Of a DNA stretch of 64,000 nt, positions 1 to 8,261 are shown piece after piece; the first letter of the stretch is position 1, and every line of letters starts with the position of its first letter. The stretch comes from Microcystis wesenbergii NRERC-220. Its GTDB lineage: Bacteria > Cyanobacteriota > Cyanobacteriia > Cyanobacteriales > Microcystaceae. The translations under genes and the position numbers were made by a program. The stretch covers positions 496,001 through 560,000 of the forward strand of contig NZ_JAVSJA010000001.1 in assembly GCF_032027425.1 (NCBI RefSeq), given 5' to 3'. The notes below the pieces were generated by a model. That model saw only the letters and a list, made by a program, of their open reading frames with translations, had not been told where the DNA came from and made no database searches.

Positions 1-441
1 ACTCCTGTGTTAATTGGTGGGGAAGAATCGGGAGGTGTCGGTTATGGTACTCACATTCCCGAACGGGATGCTTTATTATCAGCTTTATACGTTTTGGAAG
101 CGGTGGTGGAATCGGGCCAAGATTTAAGCGATCTTTACGCGCAATTACAGGATAAAACTGGGTTTCATTCTCAGTATGATCGTATTGATTTACCCCTAGC
201 TAATATGGAAGCTCGCACTCAGTTAATTACTGCTTTGGATAAGGAACCCTTAAGGGAAATTGCCGGTAAACAAGTGACTGATTGTAATCCTATGGACGGT
301 TATAAGTTCCGTTTAGAAGATGGCAGTTGGTTGTTAATTCGCTTTAGTGGCACAGAACCGGTTTTGCGTCTCTACTGTGAATCTTCAACCCTCGATCGAG
401 TTCAGGAAATTCTCGCCTGGGCAAAATCTTGGGCTACTTAA
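1..441 (+). CDS. Phosphoglucomutase/phosphomannomutase, C-terminal part (5' end outside window)
   Basis: This is the last ~147 codons of an alpha-D-phosphohexomutase, which interconverts hexose-1-phosphate and hexose-6-phosphate for glycogen and cell-envelope sugars. The frame is open from base 1, so the gene begins before the window. Visible motifs are the sugar-binding loop GGEESGG near the start of the fragment and the phosphate-binding loop RFSGTEPVLRLY in the C-terminal domain. Both are hallmarks of the family. A strong hairpin follows the stop within two bases. The metal-binding and phosphoserine loops lie upstream of the window, so glucose or mannose specificity cannot be judged. Confidence 0.9.
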   Translation, partial: TPVLIGGEESGGVGYGTHIPERDALLSALYVLEAVVESGQDLSDLYAQLQDKTGFHSQYDRIDLPLANMEARTQLITALDKEPLREIAGKQVTDCNPMDGYKFRLEDGSWLLIRFSGTEPVLRLYCESSTLDRVQEILAWAKSWAT

Positions 442-442
442 T

Positions 443-475
443 AGAAAACGGGTTTCTTCAAGAAACCCGTTTTCT
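443..475 (+). terminator. Perfect 16-bp hairpin after the phosphohexomutase gene
   Basis: AGAAAACGGGTTTCTT is followed one base later by its exact reverse complement, directly after the stop codon. The stem ends in TTTTCT, so it can act as a Rho-independent terminator. Nearly the same hairpin recurs at 59074-59106, which suggests a dispersed repeat reused as a terminator. Confidence 0.75.
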
Positions 476-651
476 GGACTGGTTAAGAGAAAGTTGCTCA
501 AATTCCCAAAGAATGGGGAAATAATATATAGGAAGTAACAATAAAAGAGACTTTTGAGAATGAATTTACCTTAAAACTCCACAGAAATTATCCTCTTTTG
601 AGCTGCCTTTTTCTTTTACTTGGGGATTTTACCTAAATCGGCAAAATAGAG

Positions 652-657
652 TATAAT
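652..657 (+). promoter_or_regulatory. Possible -10 box (TATAAT) originally serving the DUF29 gene
   Basis: TATAAT sits 16 bases before the left boundary of the IS630 element. If the element (675-3694) and one TA duplicate are removed, this box lies about 37 bases before the DUF29 start codon. The -35 region is not convincing, so the call is tentative. Confidence 0.3.
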
Positions 658-701
658 TAAATCTATATTAACTATAGCAAAGAGCGGGATAGTTAGGACA
701 T

Positions 702-1578
702 ATGGCATAGAACGAGTTAGTTAGGACAGATGCCTGAAGGCTTTACTCACAGCATCCACAAGGTTTTCACTATCATTGATAATCTGACTATGGCATAGAA
801 CGAGTTAGTTAGGACAGATGCCTGAAGGCTTTACTCACAGCATCCACAAGGTTTTCACTATCATTGATAATCTGACTAACATAGTTTTTCAATCTAGCCC
901 AGAACTTTTCAATTTTGTTGAGGTCTGGAGAATAGGCGGGTAAAAATAGCACTTCACATCCCGCTTTAGCTAACAATTTTTTGATTCTCTCTTTGGGATG
1001 AAAACTGGCGTTATCAATGATGATAATTTGACCGGGTAGTAGTTCGGGTAATATGGCATAGAACGAGTTAGTTAGGACAGATACCTGAAGGCTTTACTCA
1101 CAGCATCCACAAGGTTTTCACTATCATTGATAATCTGACTAACATAGTTTTTCAATCTAGCCCAGAACTTTTCAATTTTGTTGAGGTCTGGAGAATAGGC
1201 GGGTAAAAATAGCACTTCACATCCCGCTTTAGCTAACAATTTTTTGATTCTCTCTTTGGGATGAAAACTGGCGTTATTAATGATGATAATTTGACCGGGT
1301 AGTAGTTCGGGTAATATGGCATAGAACGAGTTAGTTAGGACAGATGCCTGAAGGCTTTACTCACAGCATCCACAAGGTTTTCACTATCATTGATAATCTG
1401 ACTAACATAGTTTTTCAATCTAGCCCAGAACTTTTCAATTTTGTTGAGGTCTGGAGAATAGGCGGGTAAAAATAGCACTTCACATCCCGCTTTAGCTAAC
1501 AATTTTTTGATTCTCTCTTTGGGATGAAAACTGGCGTTATCAATGATGATAATTTGACCGGGTAGTAGTTCGGGTAAT
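702..1578. repeat. Tandem copies of the IS630 transposase 3' end (88 + 263 + 263 bp before the intact copy)
   Basis: The segment starting ATGGCATAGAACGAG occurs at 702, 790, 1053 and 1316. The first unit is 88 bp and the next two are 263 bp each; the fourth continues into the full gene (1316-1578 is its homologous part). The units differ by a few substitutions, for example GCGTTATTAATG in the third against GCGTTATCAATG in the others, so the expansion is not brand new. Confidence 0.92.
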
Positions 1579-1881
1579 AGCAATTGTTCTATCCACTCAC
1601 ACACCAACTCTGTATTACAGTACCCCTCAAACACCATTGGCGCGATCGTGGAACCACGCCACCAACCGCTGATCACACTAACTCGTTCGCTACAGTGACC
1701 TAACTTTAAAGCCTCAAATCTTTCTGATTTGTGACAATATCCATAAGGATAATCGATGGTGTTATCTATTCCAGCTTCATCAATATAGACAAATCTTTCC
1801 GGGGCATAACCTCTGATTTTTTGGAGAAACTCTTTTCGGGCTTCTTCATCTCTTTCTCTGTAGCCATAAGTTTTTTTTTAC

Positions 1882-3303
1882 GGCTCTTCGGTAATTGTTA
1901 TGCAAATAATTAACTTCAAATAAAATTCGATGATAGTGCCTACGCTCAAAAATAGCTGAAATTTATACAGGGAGAGATTTTAGACACAAACAGGTTAATA
2001 CCAAAAGATAGACAATCGAGTTAAGATTTGATATAATAGCCAAAAACCAGAGTATTTTACTTATGATACTTGACAAATTTTTGAACCTAGAAGGAACCTC
2101 TATTCAAGGCTATCGACACCTAGAAAATGTCGGTATAGTTTGACCAGTCGAATCGAAAAAGAAAAAAGCAATCTGTCCTCGTTGTGGGTTAGAGAGCGAT
2201 AAACTACACCAAAATCATCGATATTTAGTCAAAGATTTACCAATCTCAGGACAACCAGTGTACCTACAAGTTAATCGTCGTCAATTTAAGTGCGATAATT
2301 GTCGAAAACCCTTGAGCGAAGAGTTAGATTTTGTCGCCAGTAAACGAACCTATACGAAAAGACTAGCCGAAAATATACTCGAACAATTAAAATCAGGAGA
2401 TATTTTAAATGTTAGTCGAATAAATGACGTAACGGAAGAAGAGATTCAAAGAAGGCTAGAGGACATTGCTGAAGAAATTACCGAGCCAGACCTATCGGAA
2501 TTAAAAAGACTAGGAATTGATGAAATCGCTCTAGTCAAAGGACAAAAAAATTACTGTGCGGTTTTAGTAAATTTAGATACGGGAAAACTAATAGCTATTC
2601 TAGAGAAGCGAACACAAGAGGAGTTGAGAAAAACGCTTACAGGCTGGGGAAAAGAGGTGTTAGAGCCAATTGAAGAAGTGAGCATAGACCTTTGGTTGCC
2701 CTATAAAAATTTGGTGAAAGAATTGATGTCATCGGTTGAATTAGTCGCCGATAGATTCCATGTAATGAAACAAATTAATCAAGAGTTAGACGAACAGAGA
2801 AGAGCAGAAAAAAGAGCCGTAGAAGCGCAGAAAAATAAAAAACAGAAAGCGGAAAAAGAAGCGAAGCTAGAAGTTTTAAAGCGAAGTAAATATAGCCTAT
2901 TAAAAAATGAAGAAGATTGAACGGAACCCCAAAAAATTAAACGAGAAGCTATCAAAGAAAATTGGCCAAATTTGAAAAAGATGCCGGAATTAAAGGAAGA
3001 ATTCAGAAAGATTTATGAAACCTCAGAGAATCCGACAGAAGGACTGCTATCTATCTCGGAATGGTTGGCAAAATCCTCCATTGTTTTTACCAAGAGTTGT
3101 CAAACAATCCGAAACTGGTTTGGAGAAATCATTAGTTATTTCGAGCGAAGAACAACGAATGGATTAGTCGAGGGAATCAACAATAAACTTAAACTAATAA
3201 AACGGCGAGGCTATGGCTTTAGAAACTTTCGGAATTTTTGGGTTAGAAGTATGTTATCTTGGCATCTTGTCTGTTGATTTAGCATAAAGAGTAACGAAGA
3301 GCC
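1882..3303 (+). mobile_element. ISL3-family element, copy A (1422 bp)
   Basis: The ends are imperfect inverted repeats beginning GGCTCTTCG and reading into TTATGC. The length is 1422 bp, the same as copy B at 23946-25367. It sits in the poly-A tract of the IS630 transposase gene, with an approximate 8-bp flank match (TTTTTTAC / TTTTTTTC). The encoded transposase carries nonsense codons. Confidence 0.9.
2063..3277 (+). pseudogene. ISL3-family transposase, copy A, with two in-frame stops
   Basis: The natural start is ATG 2063 (MILDKFLNLEG...). The frame meets TGA at 2141-2143 and then continues as a typical ISL3 transposase: zinc-finger pairs (CPRCG, CDNC), a helix-turn-helix region and the DDE domain with LGIDEIALVKG and VADRFHVMKQ. 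A second TGA at 2918-2920 replaces the leucine codon seen in copy B (NEED-L-TEP). The early TGA is shared with copy B; the later one is private. A frame beginning at the GTG at 2258 covers 220 residues to the second stop. Confidence 0.85.
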
Positions 3304-3710
3304 TTTTTTTCTAGTAAATCCAATTCTTTTGAGCGCTTGACCAATTCTCATCCTACTGACTGGGTTAGCCCATTTTTGCGCCATTTTTTCTTGGGTCAAA
3401 TGCCCATATTGTTCGGCCAACTTTTGAAAGGCTTCTAAATCGTCAATTTTGGGCTTCGGCCCTCGACGATAGTTAGTTTTAGCGGCCACCGTCCCAGTTT
3501 GTTTCTTCCGTTTCAGCCATAGGTCTAATGTATTACGACTAATATTGAGGGTGCGACAGACATGGCTTTTTTTCTCCCCTCGCTCTACGGCACTCACTGC
3601 TTTCTGTCTTAAATCATCACTATAGGGTGCTGCCATGAAAGCTTCTCCTCATTTCTTTTTCTCTATTATGTCCTAACTATCCCGCTCTTTGCTATATTAT
3701 CGAAGACATC

Positions 3711-4181
3711 ATGATAACTAAATCAGAACTCTATGAACAAGATTTTCAATTATGGCTGATAACAACAATAGGTCAGTTAGAACAAGGAGATTTTCAGGCA
3801 TTAGATGTATCTCATTTGGTTGAGGAGTTAAAAGAATTGGGTAAATCAGATAAAAATGCCTTGGAAGAAAATTTAATGATTTTGCTGGCTCATTTACTGA
3901 AATTAAAAGTACAATCATCTGTCCCTGAAAGCATGAAATCTAGCTGGTATAGCTCCATTGTCGAACACAGGGAACGAGTTATCGCCTTACTAGAAAACAC
4001 CCCTTCTTTGAAATCTCATGTAGCAATCGCCATCGATAAAACCTATCCTAAAGGTCGCAAAATTGCCATCAAGGAAAGTAAATTGGCTGACTTGGGAATT
4101 GCGATTCCTCCAGAGGAAGCATATCCCTTAGACTGCCCTTTTTCCTTAGAACAGATTCTTGATGAAGATTTCTATGGCTGA
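3711..4181 (+). CDS. DUF29 family protein
   Basis: This 156-residue protein has the layout of the DUF29 family, common in cyanobacteria and often present in many copies: MITKSELYEQDFQLW at the start, then DVSHLVEELKELGKSDKNALEENL in the middle and a Tyr-rich C-terminus ending in LEQILDEDFYG. The function of the family is unknown. The start ATG lies only 16 bases after the end of the IS630 element, so the element probably separates the gene from its original promoter. The coding sequence looks intact. Confidence 0.8.
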   Translation: MITKSELYEQDFQLWLITTIGQLEQGDFQALDVSHLVEELKELGKSDKNALEENLMILLAHLLKLKVQSSVPESMKSSWYSSIVEHRERVIALLENTPSLKSHVAIAIDKTYPKGRKIAIKESKLADLGIAIPPEEAYPLDCPFSLEQILDEDFYG

Positions 4182-4754
4182 TAATTCATATTTAATCCAT
4201 CGGCTAAGACGCTTTCAAAATGCTTCTAAAAAGTCTTCAAATCTCAAAAACTGGGAAGCTATACAAGTCACATCTGTCTCCCGATACTAAGCGATTCGAC
4301 TGACTTTAAATAGAGCTTACAAGCTTTTTTGCCCAACCCTAGTTAATCAGCCTTCAAAAATAAGTAAAAATTATAAACTTAAGATAATCAATTAAAATAT
4401 TTAAATAATTTGGGCGATTAGTTAAATGTAACAAGGAAGTTACAAGATTTTGATTTTCCCAGAATTTGCCAAAATTTGGCTGTAAATCGGGGTTGCCTAC
4501 ATTTAATAATATGGTATGATCGTGGTATGCTGTGGGCTTAGTTTAACCTTTAAGCTTTAAATCAACGGAAAACCAAGACAATCAGGGGACTATATCGATT
4601 CTCTTGCCCAAAAAAAGCCGCCAGTGATGAAATTTTTTTTATGTTGCAATTTTTGAAGTTTTGTAAAGGCTATTGACTTAAAGCCAGAATTGTGTAACTC
4701 TCCCCGCTCCAAACTCTGGCACTCGCAGACAGTCAACAGCTAATCAAGTTGGGA
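4182..4754. other. Gene-free AT-rich spacer
   Basis: No open frame with family features was seen on either strand. The stretch is AT-rich, with local T-runs (for example around 4630). No mobile-element ends were recognised. Confidence 0.5.
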
Positions 4755-4792
4755 ACTAGGAGGAGAGGTCAACTCCTAGTCCCCTGTTTTTT
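4755..4792 (+). terminator. Hairpin plus T-run beside the PEP-CTERM gene
   Basis: ACTAGGAG (4755-4762) pairs with CTCCTAGT (4773-4780), followed by CCCCTGTTTTTT on the + strand. It lies just beyond the stop of the - strand PEP-CTERM gene. The T-run suits + strand transcripts, so it may stop read-through from the left; a role for the PEP-CTERM transcript would not use the T-run. Confidence 0.45.
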
Positions 4793-4798
4793 GGGATA

Positions 4799-5395
4799 TC
4801 AATTGCGATTAAGGTACTTCAGTCCAGCGCCTAAGCCTCCTAGTACCAGCAAACTCAGCACAGTTGAGGGTTCGGGAACAGGGGCAGGGGCAGGGGCAGG
4901 GGCAGAAAAGTTAGAAATCGTCACACTACCCCGTCCGAAGAAGTTATCCGCAGTGGCAATACGGAAACCGAAACTGTCGCCAGCTAGGACGTTAAACGTC
5001 GATGTCCCGCTCTGAGGGCTACCTCCAGAAGGATTGAGTGGGATAGTCCCTACCCCGTTGACGAGGACAACGAAAGGGTCACAGAAACTATTAGGAAGAT
5101 TGCTACAGGTAAAATCCACCAAAACATCCGCAGTCGAATAGTTCCAATCAAATGTCACCGTCCCAGCCGCAGCCGCAGTGGTGGTGTAGTCTGTGGTTCC
5201 AGAAAAGCCAGAACCATTGTCCCCCCCAGTCAGGCTAATGGACGCGGGAGCGCCGCCGGTATTGACGAACCCGTCGGCATTACTATTGGTAAATGTCCAA
5301 TTAATGGGATCGTAAGCGTCTTGGAAACCGAACACTGTTGCGGCACTAGCACCAGAAGCAGCGGCTAGGGTGAGGCTAACAGTAGTGACAGTCAT
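4799..5395 (-). CDS. PEP-CTERM sorting domain protein
   Basis: The 198-residue product has a hydrophobic leader ending in an Ala-rich cleavage region (LAAASGASAA). A beta-rich, Gly/Thr/Ser-rich domain follows, with two Cys that may form a disulfide (TCSNLPNSFCDP). The C-terminal sorting signal is a run of Ala-Pro, then VPEPSTVLSLLVLGGLGAGL, then the basic end KYLNRN. Such proteins are exported and processed by an exosortase system in EPS-producing bacteria. The leader starting at ATG 5395 lacks basic residues. An upstream ATG at 5446 would supply them (MATKSPKLFESLRS) but is separated by an in-frame TAG within a perfect hairpin, so the gene may be broken at its start. Confidence 0.85.
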   Translation of the reverse strand: MTVTTVSLTLAAASGASAATVFGFQDAYDPINWTFTNSNADGFVNTGGAPASISLTGGDNGSGFSGTTDYTTTAAAAGTVTFDWNYSTADVLVDFTCSNLPNSFCDPFVVLVNGVGTIPLNPSGGSPQSGTSTFNVLAGDSFGFRIATADNFFGRGSVTISNFSAPAPAPAPVPEPSTVLSLLVLGGLGAGLKYLNRN

Positions 5396-5418
5396 TGCGG
5401 TCTATGACCGCAATGACT
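5390..5418 (-). promoter_or_regulatory. Perfect 13-bp hairpin over the PEP-CTERM start codon
   Basis: AGTCATTGCGGTC and its exact reverse complement are separated by three bases. On the - strand the start ATG and the six bases before it lie inside the 3' arm. In RNA this would hide the start codon. The hairpin also contains the in-frame TAG that cuts off an upstream start. Confidence 0.7.
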
Positions 5419-5925
5419 CGAATAATTTTGGCGATTTGGTGGCCATGGCCCTAAAAATAAATTAATGTACCCCTTAAAGTTAAGGTTGATCAAAATATTT
5501 TTCAAGAGGATTTTTTATGGAAATATTCAATCCTATTTATATAGATAAGTAAATGGTTGGTTCTCTTATTCTTTGTGTGATCAGTGTAACTTATATAGTA
5601 AGCTAAGACGCATTTAAAGCACTTATTCTTAAGATTAGCCGAATCTCCCCCAATCCCTTTACTGTTGCCTCTTGCCTCTTGCCTCTTGCCTCGTCTCAAC
5701 AAGCAATTTAAATGCTTAACAGCTTAGCGATCGATCTTTGTGTCCTTTGTGTCTGGAGTGGTTCTTTCCACTCATTCGCCCGCAAATCTACTCGAATCTG
5801 GCGCTGCTGATTTTTTATCTCAGTTTGAAGATGGGCTGAAAACTGGAGCAATGTGGACATCGATCGAAAGACTAAGCTAAACTGGTAATGACTATGTATT
5901 AGGGCGGAGGTCAACGGACGCAACT
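5419..5925. other. Intergenic region with short CCTCTTG-type tandem repeats
   Basis: The only structure noted is a run of the heptamer TTGCCTC at about 5665-5695. It resembles the iterated heptamers found elsewhere in the window. The rest should contain the divergent promoters of the PEP-CTERM gene and the Fur-family gene, but no convincing boxes were seen. Confidence 0.4.
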
Positions 5926-6366
5926 ATGGACAATTTGGAGGTAAAACAAAAACCGATCCGGTGTTTAGAAGATGCGATCGAAAGGTGTCAAACTTTAGGA
6001 ATGCGGGTTAGTCGTCAGCGTCGCTATATTTTAGAATTGCTGTGGCAAGCGCAGGAACACCTATCAGCGCGAGAAATTTATGATCGTCTCAATCTGCAAG
6101 GAAAGAACATCGGTCATACTTCAGTGTACCAAAACCTAGAGGCTCTATCCGGTCAAGGCATTATCGAATCTGTGGAACGCTGGGACGGCAGACTCTACGG
6201 CAACATCAGCGATTCCCACAGTCACGTCAATTGTCTGGACAGTCAAGAAATCATCGATGTGCATATCCAACTTCCCCCGGAATTAATTAAACAGATTGAG
6301 GCATCGACGGGGGTAAAAATTACCGATTATCGCATCGATTTCTATGGCTATAAACAAAACAAATGA
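5926..6366 (+). CDS. Fur-family transcriptional regulator (PerR/FurC-like)
   Basis: This 146-residue metalloregulator has the Fur winged-helix domain in its first ~85 residues; the recognition helix region reads GHTSVYQNLEALSGQGII. The dimerisation/metal domain follows, with HSHVNC and VHIQLPPELIKQIEASTG. The paired CxxC motifs that hold structural zinc in many Fur proteins are absent. From memory, the sequence resembles the peroxide-sensing PerR/FurC branch of cyanobacteria more than Fur or Zur, but this is a judgement from pattern only. The next gene starts 58 bases downstream on the same strand, so the two may be co-transcribed. Confidence 0.8.
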   Translation: MDNLEVKQKPIRCLEDAIERCQTLGMRVSRQRRYILELLWQAQEHLSAREIYDRLNLQGKNIGHTSVYQNLEALSGQGIIESVERWDGRLYGNISDSHSHVNCLDSQEIIDVHIQLPPELIKQIEASTGVKITDYRIDFYGYKQNK

Positions 6367-6424
6367 GCCAGATAACTGTATAATTAGCCCTGTGAATAGT
6401 ATCCGTTGACAGGCTGCAACTCTT

Positions 6425-8071
6425 GTGATCGATCGCCCTCTCACCCTAATTATCATCGATAATGACCCGATTTTCCGCTTGGGTCTGGTGCAGGCCTTGT
6501 CGCAGATAGAAAATATTAGTATCGTCACCGAAGGGGATTTAGAAACAATTTTCGCTTTGACTCTGAATCCCTCCCCCGAAATTATTATTATCGATCCTCT
6601 CTTTGATTGGTCCTACTGTGAAATTCTCCACTCTCGCTATCCCGAAAGTAAAATTGTTTTATTAACCTTTCCTCTCGATTCCCGACAGCAACTAATCGCC
6701 AGAGAATTAGGCATCGCTGGTTATATTCCCAAAGGCACAAACCTAGAACAATTTATCACTATTTTAGGGCAAATTTCCCGGGATGAATCCCACGATGTTG
6801 CCCCTTCTCCTCTCACCATTGCTACCCGTGCAAGTTTAGCCCCTAGTCATTGGTTAATCACTGCCGGAAGAACGGGATTAAATCGCATCGAAAGTGAATT
6901 ACATTTAATTGATCTCCATCTCAATCAACAGTCTTTATCCGGCTTTGATCGCTTTTATTGGCAGGGGAGAAAACGAGAACTTTTAGCAGCCCTATGGCTA
7001 GTCAGAAAACTAATTCCCCTGGAAGGTAGCTCTTACAATTCAGCTGCAGTGACACCCCCAGTAATAATTAACAATATCGATCGAGAATTACCAATTTTAA
7101 GCCGCGAGCGTCCCCTCTGTGTTTCGGCGGTTTTTGAGTCCACTTTAGCAGTCATTCGATCGCCTTTAATTAATAGAACCAAGATTAGTTTTGAAATTGA
7201 TGTTTTACAGGATAATCGGCAACGGGAATTATTGTATTTAGTTCTCGATGAAATTCGTAAAAATGTCGATGAAATGAGATATTTACAGGTTACTAGCGGC
7301 GAATTAACCAGTCGCTTAAATCTGATTATTTACGATATCTGGGAGAAAGTTACGCGTAAATTTTTAGAAATTAATGCCTCGGTTTATGAGGAAATTAGTA
7401 AAGGCAGACTTAACGAAATTATTCTGGAAGAAAGAGAGGCAATTCAAACAGAAATCCTCAATAAAATTCCTTTTGCTCTTGACTTATTTTCCTATTTAGT
7501 GTACGAAAATAGTCTAACTATTGACGGAGTAGGATACCGGGCTAATGCTCCTGAAACCATCGCCAGAGCCGAAATTCTCCTGCAAAATCTCATTCATAAT
7601 CTTGCCAATGCAGTGACAGTAATTATTCTCAATAACTTCTCGGAAGCCGAAAGAGTCAAACAAAAACTTTACCGTTCAGAATTTCTCATCGCCAGAAAAT
7701 TAGCTAAAATCCGCAATGAATTATCTTGGAAATACCGACGGCAACAATACTGGCAAGAACCCAAAGATATCTTTGAAAGTCAATATCAATTATTTCACTA
7801 TAGCGAGGGACAAATCAAATCTCTGGCCATTTATTCCCCCCGACAGGAAGAATTAAACAGTTTAACAGGCATACCCTGGTTAGTTTCGATCGCCTTAGAA
7901 TTAAGAGACTCTTTATCCCCTCGTTTGCGCGCTTTTTTTCGGGTGGTGGGTAAGGGAGTAGTCTATATCCTTATCCAAGTTATCGGTAGGGGTATTGGGT
8001 TAGTAATTCGCGGGGTTTTACAGGGAGTCGGTAACACTTGGCAGGAAGTCAAAGGTAAAAAGGGATCATGA
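6425..8071 (+). CDS. DUF3685 (Ycf55-like) protein with an N-terminal receiver-like domain
   Basis: The 548-residue product begins at GTG 6425. Residues ~1-125 resemble a response-regulator receiver domain: LIIIDNDPIFRLGLVQAL supplies the acidic pair, IIIIDPLFDW the likely phospho-acceptor strand, and GYIPKGT the conserved lysine. The rest matches the DUF3685 family, related to chloroplast Ycf55, whose function is unknown. The C-terminal ~40 residues (FFRVVGKGVVYILIQVIGRG...) are hydrophobic and Gly-rich and may bind membrane. No kinase or DNA-binding output domain is visible. Confidence 0.8.
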   Translation: MIDRPLTLIIIDNDPIFRLGLVQALSQIENISIVTEGDLETIFALTLNPSPEIIIIDPLFDWSYCEILHSRYPESKIVLLTFPLDSRQQLIARELGIAGYIPKGTNLEQFITILGQISRDESHDVAPSPLTIATRASLAPSHWLITAGRTGLNRIESELHLIDLHLNQQSLSGFDRFYWQGRKRELLAALWLVRKLIPLEGSSYNSAAVTPPVIINNIDRELPILSRERPLCVSAVFESTLAVIRSPLINRTKISFEIDVLQDNRQRELLYLVLDEIRKNVDEMRYLQVTSGELTSRLNLIIYDIWEKVTRKFLEINASVYEEISKGRLNEIILEEREAIQTEILNKIPFALDLFSYLVYENSLTIDGVGYRANAPETIARAEILLQNLIHNLANAVTVIILNNFSEAERVKQKLYRSEFLIARKLAKIRNELSWKYRRQQYWQEPKDIFESQYQLFHYSEGQIKSLAIYSPRQEELNSLTGIPWLVSIALELRDSLSPRLRAFFRVVGKGVVYILIQVIGRGIGLVIRGVLQGVGNTWQEVKGKKGS

Positions 8072-8162
8072 ATTATAACTGATAACTGATAAGTAAGTAG
8101 TTATAATTAAATTGAAGATGGATTTTGCCTCTGATCCCCACTGCCCCTAGGGTTGATTCATA

Positions 8163-8190
8163 GTAGGGTTGATTCATGAATCAACCCTAC
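8163..8190. terminator. 28-bp perfect palindrome between convergent genes
   Basis: GTAGGGTTGATTCA is followed directly by its reverse complement. A further direct copy of TAGGGTTGATTCA precedes it (about 8148). It lies between the convergent DUF3685 and lysS genes, where a bidirectional terminator would be expected, but there is no T-run. Confidence 0.45.
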
Positions 8191-8261
8191 CCTGCCCCTT
8201 GATAAGGGGGGTGTCTGACAACTTTTAACACCTATCTACTTAACTGAAGTGACCCTAACTT

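Larger units (their letters stand above)
1335..3636 (-). pseudogene. IS630 transposase, split by an ISL3 insertion
   Basis: The N-terminal part (3636 down to about 3304) has a helix-turn-helix start, MAAPYSDDLRQKAVSAVERG, then a KRKKQTG linker. The C-terminal part (about 1873 down to 1335) carries the DDE catalytic core, with YIDEAGID, IIIDNASFHP and LPAYSPDLNKIEKFW. Reading across the ISL3 insertion restores one frame: ...GFTRKK joins TYGYRERDEEARKEF.... The gene is therefore broken only by the insertion, in an A7 tract. It cannot make active transposase as it stands. Confidence 0.9.
675..3694 (-). mobile_element. IS630-family element, interrupted by ISL3 and with an expanded 3' end
   Basis: The ends are inverted copies of TAGCAAAGAGCGGGATAGTTAGGACAT and each is flanked by TA, the usual IS630 target duplication. 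The transposase is on the - strand. An ISL3 element at 1882-3303 splits it, and the last part of the transposase gene is repeated upstream of the left end (702-1315). Without these additions the element would be about 1 kb, normal for IS630. It lies between the phosphohexomutase terminator and the DUF29 gene. Confidence 0.9.

Noticed and set aside
1731-1913. Open frame on the + strand (60 codons)
   Set aside because: It is antisense to the IS630 transposase and crosses the ISL3 boundary.
5502-5923. Two - strand open frames (66 and 71 codons)
   Set aside because: One covers heptamer repeats and the other the spacer before the Fur-family gene; neither has protein-like features or a start signal.
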